Assembly: GCA_028712895.1 (NCBI GenBank)
Contig: JAQTPL010000022.1
Span: 1 to 35,051 of the forward strand
DNA length: 35,051 nucleotides
Direction: 5' to 3'
DNA from: a bacterium
GTDB taxonomy: Bacteria > CAYTYR01 > UBA6262
The stretch's first letter is position 1. Each line of letters starts with the position of its first letter. Below the pieces are notes generated by a model, which saw only the letters and a program-made list of their open reading frames with translations, ran no database searches and was not told where the DNA came from. The translations under genes were made by a program, and so were the position numbers. This document shows, in pieces, positions 24,199 to 31,951 of the stretch.

Positions 24199-24696
24199 CT
24201 AATTGGTCTTGACCGGGCAATATTCACATTTGATCAACTGTTCATAGGTAGTGATAAAATATCTGCCTAGATTCTGCAATTGATCCTGTCCTTTGTCACC
24301 ATAGCTGTTTAATATATCCATTTCCTGCACCGCTGCCCGGATATATGCTTCGCCTAAATATTGCCTGGCTTTCGCCGAATTAGGCTGGCTTTTTAATACT
24401 GCTTTCAGATTAATTATGGCGTCATTGGGATTGCCTAGCCGGGTTTGGGTATATCCTATCATCATTAATGCGTCGGCGCTATTCTTATCCTGTTCCAAAG
24501 CCTGCTTAAAATAGGCCAGCGCCTTGGAATAATCATTATTGCTTAACGCACTAATGCCCAGATTATACAATGATTGGTATCGGGTATCAGGAGAAACCGG
24601 ATTTATTATCCTCTTCTCATTTTCCGCCTGGGCCATCTTAACTACTACTAACAGTACAGAGATTATAAATATCAGGACCACTGTTTTCTTGTTCAC
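24199..24696 (-). CDS. Secreted or membrane-anchored TPR protein
   Basis: A 165-residue protein starting with GTG at 24696; AAGGAGGG lies just upstream. The N-terminus is a signal peptide or anchor (MNKKTVVLIFIISVLLVVVK, then MAQAE). Two to three TPR units follow (YNLGISALSNNDYSKALAYF, DALMMIGYTQTRLGNPNDAI and a third near KARQYLGEAYIRA). The C-terminus has two cysteines (CEYC). It is probably a periplasmic scaffold. It lies 32 nt after the barrel gene, so it may serve the fibre system, but no specific partner can be named. Confidence 0.8.
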   Translation of the reverse strand: MNKKTVVLIFIISVLLVVVKMAQAENEKRIINPVSPDTRYQSLYNLGISALSNNDYSKALAYFKQALEQDKNSADALMMIGYTQTRLGNPNDAIINLKAVLKSQPNSAKARQYLGEAYIRAAVQEMDILNSYGDKGQDQLQNLGRYFITTYEQLIKCEYCPVKTN

Positions 24697-24728
24697 TTTT
24701 CCCTCCTTATTGCATCCAGGTATTAGTT

Positions 24729-27700
24729 CTACTTAAATTTTAGCAGGGGTACTGTATAACTAAGACTTTGCCCTTCGGCCAGGTCAAAATCAGCGAAAAT
24801 CGGGACCATCGGCATGTAATCTTCCGGAATGCTGGCCAGGTCAAGCTTTATTCTGTACTTGCCTGGATTCACTCTCTTGCTGAAGGTGCCATAGGAATCT
24901 GTGAACATTCTTGAGCCGTCTTCAAAAACTAAAGCCACTCCCGCCACGCCTTTATCATGCAGCCCGAACTTGTAATCGCCATCCGTGTCTTCAAAAACAA
25001 CGCCTTGTATTTCGGTGCGGCTGGATACGCCGAAATTCAGTATGGTTTTATCTTTGTTAAATATGACTGCTTCCCGGATTGCCGGGCCGATCAAAATAAA
25101 ACCCGTGGGGATAGTGGTAGGATTGATACTGATATATACTTTTTTGGCCTTAACATTCAAAAATCTATAAGCGCCGGATCTATTGGTGGATTGGATCCGT
25201 TTCCCGACGATCCGCAATTCTACTCCCGGGATGGCTGGCTCATTAGGCTGTTTTATGCCGTCTAAATTCTCATCCTGGAAGACATACCCTTCAATAGTGC
25301 CGACCGGATCGATCCTGAGATGAGTATTAAACAGGTAATTCAGGCTAGCCAATATCTCTGCCTCAAACCGCTTTTCCACAGGAGCGGCTTCGGTGCGGAT
25401 ATTCCTGGCCCTGGCAGTCAGGCCGAAATTGACATTAGGCGTCGGGGTATACACTGTTTCTCCATATCCTTCAATGTAATCTTCCCCGACCATGAAGCTG
25501 AACGGTGAAGCAGTATCTTCCTCGTCCCGGTACGTAAAACGCAAAAGCTGGTATATGCCGGTATCATAGATCTGGGTGCTCCACTCCAAGCCTGTTTGCA
25601 GGGCCTTTGGTACAGCGGTTTCGGAATTTGATAATTGGGTTATCCGGTTTATTTCTTTTTCCGCGAAAGCATATATCGTCGGGATCAGTCCAATGATCGA
25701 GCCTGCTGTTATTTTATTGCTGAGATAATCAAGAACAGGAGTCCTGATATAACGGTTCCGGTTGCGGTTATAATTCAGGTACAGGTTGATCCGGCGCTCA
25801 GTGGGCAGTTTATAGCGCATTCCCAATCCAGTGCCCTGGGAAATAGTAGGGAAATTCTTGCCCATGTAATTCCGGTAATTGTAATCTCCCTGGATCTCGA
25901 TCAGGCGCATAGGCGACCAGAGAGAACCCAGGCTGACTTCCTTGTTCCAGCGGTCAGGCAAGTCAGGATTCGGGTAAAGATCATCGCTGAAATAATCAAT
26001 TTTATTGGCAAATATTATTTTATCAGAAGGCCGGTAAGCAGCATCCAGCAGCACCCCTTTTTGCCCGGCCCGGTAATCCTTACCGCTGACGGCCTGGAAA
26101 TCCTTCGAAATATTCCTTAATTCAGTTGTCACCTTCAATATGGACAGGTTATAATCTATCCGTAAGTTGGAAGCATAGTTTTCAGTATCGAAAGCTATCT
26201 CTGGTATCAATTTAAATTTATCAAAATTGTAGAGAGCCTTGAGGTCATAGGCATAATCATTTTGCTCCGGCGCCCGGTCTTTACCCCACCCTTTGTAGGC
26301 TGACAGGCTGTAAAGATGATCTTGTTCCAATAGGTAATCCAGGTTGAGCCCGCTGTAATATATTTGCTGCTTTTTAAATTCTATGCCTGGCGGCACGAAT
26401 CCGCCAAACCTGAGTCCCAGTTCCTCACCCCAGAAGAAGTTGGTATGCAGTTTATCATCTGCCAGCGGAGCCGATACCTGTACGCCGCGCAGGTCCGCCT
26501 TGCTAAAAGCCAGGTCAGTTCTCTCCGGCCGAAAATCGATCGCCTGCAGGTTGATTTTATCAAAGGTCCCGATTTTCCCGTTCAGCCAGCGCAAGGAGGC
26601 ATAATTCATTTCAGTTTTTTCAGGCAGGGAATTCACCGAGACGGAAAATCCAAAGTCCCCATTGGGTGTTTCCAGGGGGGTGGCTGATTCCAATATATGC
26701 TGGAACGAACGATAGCGGTAACGGGGCAAGGTGGTTGAGGAATGGTTTACGGTCTTATTATAATTCGTGATCATGGCATAGCGGATCTTTAATTCCTTGG
26801 CTCGCTCTTCCGCATACTTATCTTCGTCTTCAGCCCCGAAGCCTTTCTGTTTTTTAGGGATCGTTTTAAATTCTACCGTCCACCGCTGCTGGGAATCCCA
26901 GATATGCAGGTAGGTCTTGCCGATATTCTTGCCGGTGATAAAGAGCACATCTGTATTTTTCTCAATACTAATTGTATCAGGCTGGGTCAGCAGGAACCGG
27001 GTGATCTTCTTGCCTTTGATGGTAATGATCTCGTTTTGTTCGACTTCCAGGGTGAAAGCTGGTTTTTTGGTTTTTGGATTTAGGATCAATATCTTGGGGA
27101 TGTTAGGCGGTGGAGCACTTTTGCCTTTAGCCGGTTTTTTTGCTTTAGCTGTTATAGTCTTAGTTTTAGGTTTAGGTTTAGTTTCAGGTTTGGGCTTGGG
27201 CTTGGGCTTCGCTTTGACTTCAGGCTCTTCTGTGTCTTCAGTCTCGTCTGGCTCTGGCCGCTTGGTTTTGACTGCTGGTTTGGCGGGTTTATCGTACAGC
27301 ATCATCGAGTCGATCTGCTTGCTGATAAATTCTTCTTTATATAATCCGGCTTCATCTGAGCTTAGCGGTAATTCTTTTTGCGCTGGTTCTTCTTCCGGTA
27401 CCGCATCTTTCTCTTCCCTCTCTACACTCTCCGTAATTAACATTTTCTCTTGTTCGGCGATTGCCTCTTCTTCTGTTTTACCTAATCTTTTATTTATTAA
27501 TTTAACGTATTTTAAGGCTGTCTTGTCACCCGGGTGTAGCGCCAAAACTATATTGAATTGCCGCAGAGCCTGTTCCAACCGCTCGCTTTTATAGAGTGAT
27601 ATGGCCAGGTCCAGGATAATTGGGCTTAGTCCCTCAGAATCAGATTTCTCAAAATAACCGTCATTTTCCGGCTTGTAAAAACGGGTATCATTGCCACCGG

Positions 27701-27761
27701 CATAAGCCGGAAACAATAAGAAAATGAACATTAGGCAGAATAAATACCGGAGCAGACGCAT
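24729..27761 (-). CDS. Large outer-membrane barrel with CpaC-like N domain and SdrD-like repeats; putative usher-like protein
   Basis: A 1010-residue secreted protein. Signal peptide at 1-21, a TPR-like helical region (about 45-95), an acidic stretch, then a Lys-Pro-rich linker (about 160-220, AKPKPKPKPETKPKPKTK). A beta domain at 222-300 (LEVEQNEIITIKGKKITRFL, ISIEKNTDVLFITGKNIGKT) resembles the pilus N-terminal domain of CpaC-type secretins. Residues about 340-830 alternate short beta strands with many aromatic residues, as in an outer-membrane barrel. Two SdrD/carboxypeptidase-regulatory-like domains end it (GYVFQDENLDGIKQPNEPAI and VFEDTDGDYKFGLHDKGV, with calcium-loop aspartates). Gene order next to a chaperone and pilins suggests an usher-like role (inference). 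It starts 10 nt after the chaperone gene. Confidence 0.78.
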   Translation of the reverse strand: MRLLRYLFCLMFIFLLFPAYAGGNDTRFYKPENDGYFEKSDSEGLSPIILDLAISLYKSERLEQALRQFNIVLALHPGDKTALKYVKLINKRLGKTEEEAIAEQEKMLITESVEREEKDAVPEEEPAQKELPLSSDEAGLYKEEFISKQIDSMMLYDKPAKPAVKTKRPEPDETEDTEEPEVKAKPKPKPKPETKPKPKTKTITAKAKKPAKGKSAPPPNIPKILILNPKTKKPAFTLEVEQNEIITIKGKKITRFLLTQPDTISIEKNTDVLFITGKNIGKTYLHIWDSQQRWTVEFKTIPKKQKGFGAEDEDKYAEERAKELKIRYAMITNYNKTVNHSSTTLPRYRYRSFQHILESATPLETPNGDFGFSVSVNSLPEKTEMNYASLRWLNGKIGTFDKINLQAIDFRPERTDLAFSKADLRGVQVSAPLADDKLHTNFFWGEELGLRFGGFVPPGIEFKKQQIYYSGLNLDYLLEQDHLYSLSAYKGWGKDRAPEQNDYAYDLKALYNFDKFKLIPEIAFDTENYASNLRIDYNLSILKVTTELRNISKDFQAVSGKDYRAGQKGVLLDAAYRPSDKIIFANKIDYFSDDLYPNPDLPDRWNKEVSLGSLWSPMRLIEIQGDYNYRNYMGKNFPTISQGTGLGMRYKLPTERRINLYLNYNRNRNRYIRTPVLDYLSNKITAGSIIGLIPTIYAFAEKEINRITQLSNSETAVPKALQTGLEWSTQIYDTGIYQLLRFTYRDEEDTASPFSFMVGEDYIEGYGETVYTPTPNVNFGLTARARNIRTEAAPVEKRFEAEILASLNYLFNTHLRIDPVGTIEGYVFQDENLDGIKQPNEPAIPGVELRIVGKRIQSTNRSGAYRFLNVKAKKVYISINPTTIPTGFILIGPAIREAVIFNKDKTILNFGVSSRTEIQGVVFEDTDGDYKFGLHDKGVAGVALVFEDGSRMFTDSYGTFSKRVNPGKYRIKLDLASIPEDYMPMVPIFADFDLAEGQSLSYTVPLLKFK

Positions 27762-27771
27762 CCTCAGGTTA

Positions 27772-28641
27772 TTACCTCAATTCGCCTACTTTTAGCACTT
27801 CACCGGAGGAGCCTATTTCTACCTCTGTTTCCTTGGTAATTACGAAATCAGCATTCCATTGTTCTTCTTGACTGGCTTTCCCTATGTCAATGGTCAGGAT
27901 ACCATCGTAAATACCTTTTGGCAGCGGCTCCTTCCATGACGCGGTCAATTTGCAAGTTTCTGCAGGAAGAGTATAACCTTTATTGAAAGAGGAGCGCACA
28001 AAGATCACCCCTTTTTTGTTGATCAGGTGTAATGTACCTTTAGCTATGATATCAGTATTGCCTGTATTTTTTACATCCAGGCTTATTTCCAGCGGTTTTT
28101 TGCTTGACTGTCTCTTTAGGGAAAAATTACTGATCTCTGCTGTGCGTACTGAGTTGCCGGCAGTCTCGACATGAAATATTGCGCCCAGCCGTACGATGAG
28201 CCCCAATGAAACATTTTGCCCCGAAGATATGGGCTTGGCTACCATACTTTCAAAAAATAATACCGCATAATGTCCTCCCACCGAATCTTCAGGTACTTTT
28301 ACCGTATAATAAATATCCTGCTGTCCTTCAGCAGGTATATCTATTTCTGAAAGGGAGAAAGTGATCCAGTTAGCGCAGGACAACGGCAGCGTGCCTATTG
28401 GAAAAAATAATTTTGTCCCATCATGAGCATCCCCATATTTCCAATCCTGGGCATAGACTTTGATCTTAATTGGTTCATCTGCCGGGTTCCTGACTGTTAG
28501 TTTGCCGCTTCCTGACCTGCCGGCCGGGATATTAAGGAATACTTTGGGGGGATCTATCTGTATCATTGACGCTGCGCCGTACTGCGCTGTTAATGCAAAA
28601 AAAACAAACAAAAAACCCAACAAACAACATATTTTTTTCAC
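27772..28641 (-). CDS. PapD-like periplasmic chaperone-type protein
   Basis: A 289-residue protein. I use GTG 28641, which gives a clean signal peptide (MKKICCLLGFLFVFFALTAQ); the frame extends to 28809 inside the upstream gene. The mature protein has an Ig-like domain beginning IQIDPPKVFLNIPAG, with KLTVRNPADEPIKIKVYAQD and VPEDSVGGHYAVLFFE, much like the first domain of pilus chaperones and of secreted COG1470-like proteins. A second beta domain contains LDVKNTGNTDIIAKGTLHLI. Length is a little above PapD (~230). It likely holds pilin subunits in the periplasm and hands them to the outer-membrane barrel encoded next. The gap to the preceding gene is 31 nt. Confidence 0.78.
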   Translation of the reverse strand: MKKICCLLGFLFVFFALTAQYGAASMIQIDPPKVFLNIPAGRSGSGKLTVRNPADEPIKIKVYAQDWKYGDAHDGTKLFFPIGTLPLSCANWITFSLSEIDIPAEGQQDIYYTVKVPEDSVGGHYAVLFFESMVAKPISSGQNVSLGLIVRLGAIFHVETAGNSVRTAEISNFSLKRQSSKKPLEISLDVKNTGNTDIIAKGTLHLINKKGVIFVRSSFNKGYTLPAETCKLTASWKEPLPKGIYDGILTIDIGKASQEEQWNADFVITKETEVEIGSSGEVLKVGELR

Positions 28642-28672
28642 TATTTCACCGCCATTTATTTTAATGTATTGG

Positions 28673-30049
28673 TTAAAGTTCCGAGATCGTATACATAATA
28701 CTGCCTGCGTAATTGCCTGCTGGGACATTGGTATCGGCAGTAAACTCATAAATGATCTTAAATTTATCAGCTGAACCAGTTTGATCAGACAGGAATAGGA
28801 CCATTTCACCGGTTTTAACCTCGGTTGGCCGGGTGAACCGTAAGGTTCCCTTGGTATTAATGCCTTCCAGGCGCAAGGTAAAATAGTTAGGCGGGATGCT
28901 GGCTCCCTCGCTGTTCATTAACTTTACCGGTAATTGCTGGCTTACCTGGTATTGCCTGCCCACATTACTCTGTATTTCTATTAATATTTCTGAATGCTGC
29001 GGCCTCTTATCCAGTGGCACATTATTAAATCGTATGCCGCTGCCCTCACCCGTGGTTACGATCAGGTCGAATATCCGGCCAATGCTGATGGCTACAGGAA
29101 AGGTACCCAACAGCTTTTTCCCGCTCCTGGTTTTCAAGTAATATTGTATCGCCGTCTTATAATTTCCCGCTTTTTGCTTTTCCGTGTCAGTCAGGCTATA
29201 CTTAACGACAAAACGATCAGCTTCTCCCCTGGGGCCGGAAACATATAATGTCTGTTCGCCATTGGCCAGCGGAATATCCCCCGCAGTTCCACTGCCGTTT
29301 TTGAAACCCTGTGACTTGACGATCAGGGATTCAGCCGCTAATTGTTTACCTTCTAGGGATTCCGGCAAGCTGGTGACATATTGCGAAATTTCATATTGTT
29401 CCTTTAAAGATTCCTGTATCTCGAAGATCAGGTCAAATGAAGAGGTTTCTGCTTTGTTCGAATTCAAGAGGATTGATTTTGCGCCGGAAGCCGTAGTTAT
29501 ATTGATCAGCTTGCCGGGGGACTCAATGTCTGCGGTAATAGGCAGTACCGACCTGGTCGCTGATTGTGCCGAGGCCAGGGATTCTACGGTGAAAACCAGG
29601 GTGCCCTGGTAGGAGCCTGGCAGGATTATATCTGAATTTTTTAAAACATATACTAAAGTGAATGATGCGGACGTACCGGATTGGTCTGAGGTATAAATAA
29701 CCACCCGGTCAGTAGTGACAGAAAATTCATGTTCAGCGTTTAGCGTGCCTGGTACATTCCCATCTCTTATCGCGTAAGCGCTCAGGCTGCGTTCTGCTAA
29801 CGCCACTCCCTGGCTGTTAGTTAATGGCCTGGTCATTGTTTGTACCAGCTGGTATTGCTGTTTAACATCAGAGGTAATAGATATAGATACTGCTTTGCTC
29901 GTATAAGGCGTATAAGCGCCTACTTTGCCAAAGCGAACCTCATTACCGCCCTCCACCGGCTGGATCCGCACGCTAATTCCAGCTAATGCTATGGCCGGGG
30001 CCAACATGAGGCAGATCAATAATAGAACAAAACTTGACTTTATCTTCAT
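28673..30049 (-). CDS. Secreted three-repeat beta protein, putative fibre tip or adhesin
   Basis: A 458-residue protein with a signal peptide (MKIKSSFVLLLICLMLAPAI, then ALA). The mature part is three tandem units of ~140 residues. Each has a QYQ/QYE-[LIV]-Q motif, a long middle ending in a GTL or similar strand, a segment like YTSDQSG, VSGPRGEAD or LSDQTGSAD, and a closing GSYQGTL, GNYKTAI or GNYAGSI strand. The units recall pilin-type or SCPU-like beta domains. Position between the pilins and the chaperone fits a minor pilin or adhesin. The promoter's -10 ends only 6 nt before the ATG, so the mRNA may be leaderless. I do not recognise a named family. Confidence 0.72.
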   Translation of the reverse strand: MKIKSSFVLLLICLMLAPAIALAGISVRIQPVEGGNEVRFGKVGAYTPYTSKAVSISITSDVKQQYQLVQTMTRPLTNSQGVALAERSLSAYAIRDGNVPGTLNAEHEFSVTTDRVVIYTSDQSGTSASFTLVYVLKNSDIILPGSYQGTLVFTVESLASAQSATRSVLPITADIESPGKLINITTASGAKSILLNSNKAETSSFDLIFEIQESLKEQYEISQYVTSLPESLEGKQLAAESLIVKSQGFKNGSGTAGDIPLANGEQTLYVSGPRGEADRFVVKYSLTDTEKQKAGNYKTAIQYYLKTRSGKKLLGTFPVAISIGRIFDLIVTTGEGSGIRFNNVPLDKRPQHSEILIEIQSNVGRQYQVSQQLPVKLMNSEGASIPPNYFTLRLEGINTKGTLRFTRPTEVKTGEMVLFLSDQTGSADKFKIIYEFTADTNVPAGNYAGSIMYTISEL

Positions 30050-30055
30050 ACTATA

Positions 30056-30084
30056 ATATTACCCGTTCCGCACACTATTGTCAA
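30056..30084 (-). promoter_or_regulatory. Sigma-70 promoter of the tip/chaperone/usher genes
   Basis: Minus strand: TTGACA (30079-30084), 17-nt spacer, TAATAT (30056-30061). It begins directly after the T-run of the preceding terminator. The predicted start coincides with the A of the ATG at 30049. Confidence 0.78.
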
Positions 30085-30092
30085 TCAAAAAA

Positions 30093-30119
30093 AGGCAGCC
30101 TGTTATTCACAGGCTGCCT
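30093..30119 (-). terminator. Intrinsic terminator after the second pilin gene
   Basis: Minus strand AGGCAGCCTG and CAGGCTGCCT form a perfect 10-bp stem with a 7-nt loop, followed by a run of seven T. It is a near copy of the terminator at 30820-30846. Confidence 0.9.
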
Positions 30120-30149
30120 GGAACTACTTGCAGTTAGTGTTTCAGTTAA

Positions 30150-30728
30150 TTACGGAGCCAAGGTTAGGGTTATCGTGCCGCCATAGACACCCTTCGCCTG
30201 GGTGACTGGGATTACTGATGTTCCTGCCCCATCTCCTGAGCCAGTAGCTAAGCCGTAATATATCCTTAACCAACCACTGTTACTGATCTGGGATTTATTG
30301 ATAGCTATGCCATTACTGGCTGAATAAGACACTTTAGCGATCTGGCTTGCTGTGGTTGATGTTTGCTGGTTCATGAAGGTGACGTTTATTTTGTTATCTA
30401 AGTTGGCGTTTCCATTAGTCATTGAAGTGACTGCGTGTATCAGGGTCCAGGATAAAGCATTGGAATTTACATCCACATCGATGCAATAGGAACTGCCATT
30501 GGCACTCTTAAACATATTATGAGTGTTATCCATGACCAGGGAATCAAAGTCTACGGCTGACGTTGAGGTTAGATTTGCACCGACCACTTTGCTGATGGAG
30601 ACGTCCATGGAAGTTTGAGGAGGTATGGTAGCCTGCAATTGGTAGATTTCTGTAGTCGCCCAACCTGCAGAAGTAAGTGCTATTACCGTTATTAGTACTG
30701 CCAGGAACGACATTATGATCTTTTTCAC
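30150..30728 (-). CDS. Secreted pilin-like protein 2 (SCPU-like), paralogue of the next gene
   Basis: A 192-residue protein with a signal peptide ending near SAGWA. The mature part is beta-rich, with TTEIYQLQATIPPQTSMDVS at its start, VDFDSLVMD, TFMNQQTS and a closing GVYGGTITLTLAP strand. The final strand resembles the donor-strand-accepting end of spore-coat-U/archaic chaperone-usher pilins. About half the residues match the adjacent paralogue at 30887. The start is a GTG with AAGGAGAG about 11 nt upstream; an ATG five codons later is an alternative. The gene has its own promoter and terminator. It probably encodes a major or alternative fibre subunit. Confidence 0.8.
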   Translation of the reverse strand: MKKIIMSFLAVLITVIALTSAGWATTEIYQLQATIPPQTSMDVSISKVVGANLTSTSAVDFDSLVMDNTHNMFKSANGSSYCIDVDVNSNALSWTLIHAVTSMTNGNANLDNKINVTFMNQQTSTTASQIAKVSYSASNGIAINKSQISNSGWLRIYYGLATGSGDGAGTSVIPVTQAKGVYGGTITLTLAP

Positions 30729-30764
30729 AAAAAATATCTCTCCTTTTGCAGTGTTCCTATAGCA

Positions 30765-30792
30765 TTAATAGCATGAAATCATATTTTGTCAA
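30765..30792 (-). promoter_or_regulatory. Sigma-70 promoter of pilin gene 2
   Basis: Minus strand: TTGACA (30787-30792), 16-nt spacer, TATTAA (30765-30770). The sequence TTGACAAAAT and the ATGCTAT before the -10 are shared with the promoter of pilin gene 1 at 31616-31644, so promoter and gene were duplicated together. Confidence 0.72.
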
Positions 30793-30819
30793 GCAATTTC
30801 ACTATAAAAAGGATAAAAA

Positions 30820-30846
30820 AGGCAGCCTATTATTCATAGGCTGCCT
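30820..30846 (-). terminator. Intrinsic terminator after the first pilin gene
   Basis: Minus strand AGGCAGCCTA and TAGGCTGCCT form a 10-bp stem with a 7-nt loop and a T-run. Compared with the copy at 30093-30119, one base pair is changed on both sides (C-G to T-A), a compensatory change that keeps the stem. Confidence 0.9.
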
Positions 30847-30886
30847 TAAATTACTTTTTGATCTTAAATTTTAGATTTTCAATTAA

Positions 30887-31462
30887 TTACGGAGCCAGGG
30901 TCAATGTTACTGTGCCGGCATATGAACCGCTAGCTTGTGTAGCTGGAATTACGACTACGCCAGTGGCATCGCCTGAACCAGTAGCTAAACCGTAATAGAT
31001 CCTTATCCAACCGCCGCTGGTGATCTGGGACTTGCTGATAACTACGCCGTTACTGGCTGAATAGGCAACTTTTGAAAGCTGAGTTCCTGAAGAAGCAGAG
31101 GCCTGATTCATGAAAGTGACGTTGATCATGTTGTTCAAGGTAGCTGAGCCGTTAGTCATTGAAGATACTGCGTGAGTTACGGTCCACGCTGAAGCATTGG
31201 AGTTAACACCAATGTCTACTGCATAGTAACTGGCATCTGAGGTCTTAAAGATGTTAAAAGTGGGATCCAAGACCAATGAACCGAAGGCTACTGATGTCGC
31301 GGTTGTAAAGACAGTGCCTACAACCTTGCTGATCGCTACGTTCATTGAGCTTGAAGACGGGATGGTAGCTGTTAAGTTGATGGTTTTTGTATCAGCTGCC
31401 ATAGCTACTGAAGCGGCTAACATTACTACTACTGCTACGAACATTGCTAAGAACTTTTTCAT
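30887..31462 (-). CDS. Secreted pilin-like protein 1 (SCPU-like)
   Basis: A 191-residue protein with a clear signal peptide (MKKFLAMFVAVVVMLAASVA, then MAA). The mature part starts DTKTINLTATIPSSSSMNVA and ends GSYAGTVTLTLAP, with VAFGSLVLDPTFNIF and TFMNQASASSG in between. There are no cysteines. The overall pattern is that of small secreted pilins with a beta-sandwich fold, most like SCPU-domain subunits of archaic chaperone-usher fibres (inference). AAGGAGAG sits close upstream of the ATG. It has a strong promoter, a long structured leader and a strong terminator, as expected for an abundant major subunit. Confidence 0.82.
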   Translation of the reverse strand: MKKFLAMFVAVVVMLAASVAMAADTKTINLTATIPSSSSMNVAISKVVGTVFTTATSVAFGSLVLDPTFNIFKTSDASYYAVDIGVNSNASAWTVTHAVSSMTNGSATLNNMINVTFMNQASASSGTQLSKVAYSASNGVVISKSQITSGGWIRIYYGLATGSGDATGVVVIPATQASGSYAGTVTLTLAP

Positions 31463-31609
31463 GGTTTATCTCTCCTTTTTTTTAAGTTAGGTACTTATAA
31501 TTTTATACACTTGCCGAAAGGTGCTCTCTTCACCTCCTGCCTATTATGTTTTAGTGTATTGCCCAAAAACGATATTTAGGGCTTTGCTTACTGAACTTTA
31601 TTGCTGTGT
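31463..31609 (-). promoter_or_regulatory. Long structured 5' leader of pilin gene 1
   Basis: About 147 nt separate the predicted start from the ATG. On the minus strand ATACACT and AGTGTAT (plus 31553-31559 and 31505-31511) can close a domain holding a smaller AGGTG/CACCT hairpin. Just upstream GCCC-AAA and TTT-GGGC (31561-31582) form another. The layout suggests a regulatory RNA element. I looked for c-di-GMP (GEMM) and other common riboswitch motifs and did not recognise one. Confidence 0.4.
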
Positions 31610-31615
31610 GATATA

Positions 31616-31644
31616 GATATAGCATACGAAATGAATTTTGTCAA
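31616..31644 (-). promoter_or_regulatory. Sigma-70 promoter of pilin gene 1
   Basis: Minus strand: TTGACA (31639-31644), 17-nt spacer, TATATC (31616-31621). The -35 overlaps the stop codon of the upstream GIY-YIG gene. The promoter is similar in sequence to that of pilin gene 2. Confidence 0.75.
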
Positions 31645-31940
31645 GTACTTTTCTTATTTCCCGTCCTGAAACAAGTTTTTTTACCGGCTATTATCAATGC
31701 TTTTTTCTCTTTTCGGCTTAATGACTTTATGGCCCACTCTGCTTTTAAAGCCAGGCCATAGCTCCTGAACCTTCTTTTGTACACCAGCTTGACCGGGCTC
31801 CTGCCCCGGGTATATTTAGCCCCCTGTCCGGCATTGTGCCGTTGCAGCCGTTGTCCCAGGTCATTGGTATATCCAGTATACAATGTCCCATCTTTACACC
31901 TCACCATATATACATAATGAGGGCTTGATCTTGTAACCAT
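31641..31940 (-). CDS. GIY-YIG domain protein (UPF0213/YhbQ-like)
   Basis: A 99-residue protein. VYMVRCKDGTLYTGYTNDL gives the GIY-YIG core (YMV then YTG), followed by LGQRLQRHNAGQGAKYTRGR with its conserved Arg, and the usual single-domain length. These small proteins have a nuclease fold; the role of the UPF0213 group in bacteria is unsettled. The ATG at 31940 is 11 nt after the MscS stop, with AGGA upstream, so it is probably co-transcribed with the channel gene. Confidence 0.88.
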   Translation of the reverse strand: MVTRSSPHYVYMVRCKDGTLYTGYTNDLGQRLQRHNAGQGAKYTRGRSPVKLVYKRRFRSYGLALKAEWAIKSLSRKEKKALIIAGKKTCFRTGNKKST

Positions 31941-31951
31941 GCAGGTATCCT

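Noticed and set aside
31463-31609. GEMM c-di-GMP riboswitch
   Set aside because: The conserved GEMM core and tetraloop-receptor sequences are not seen in the leader.
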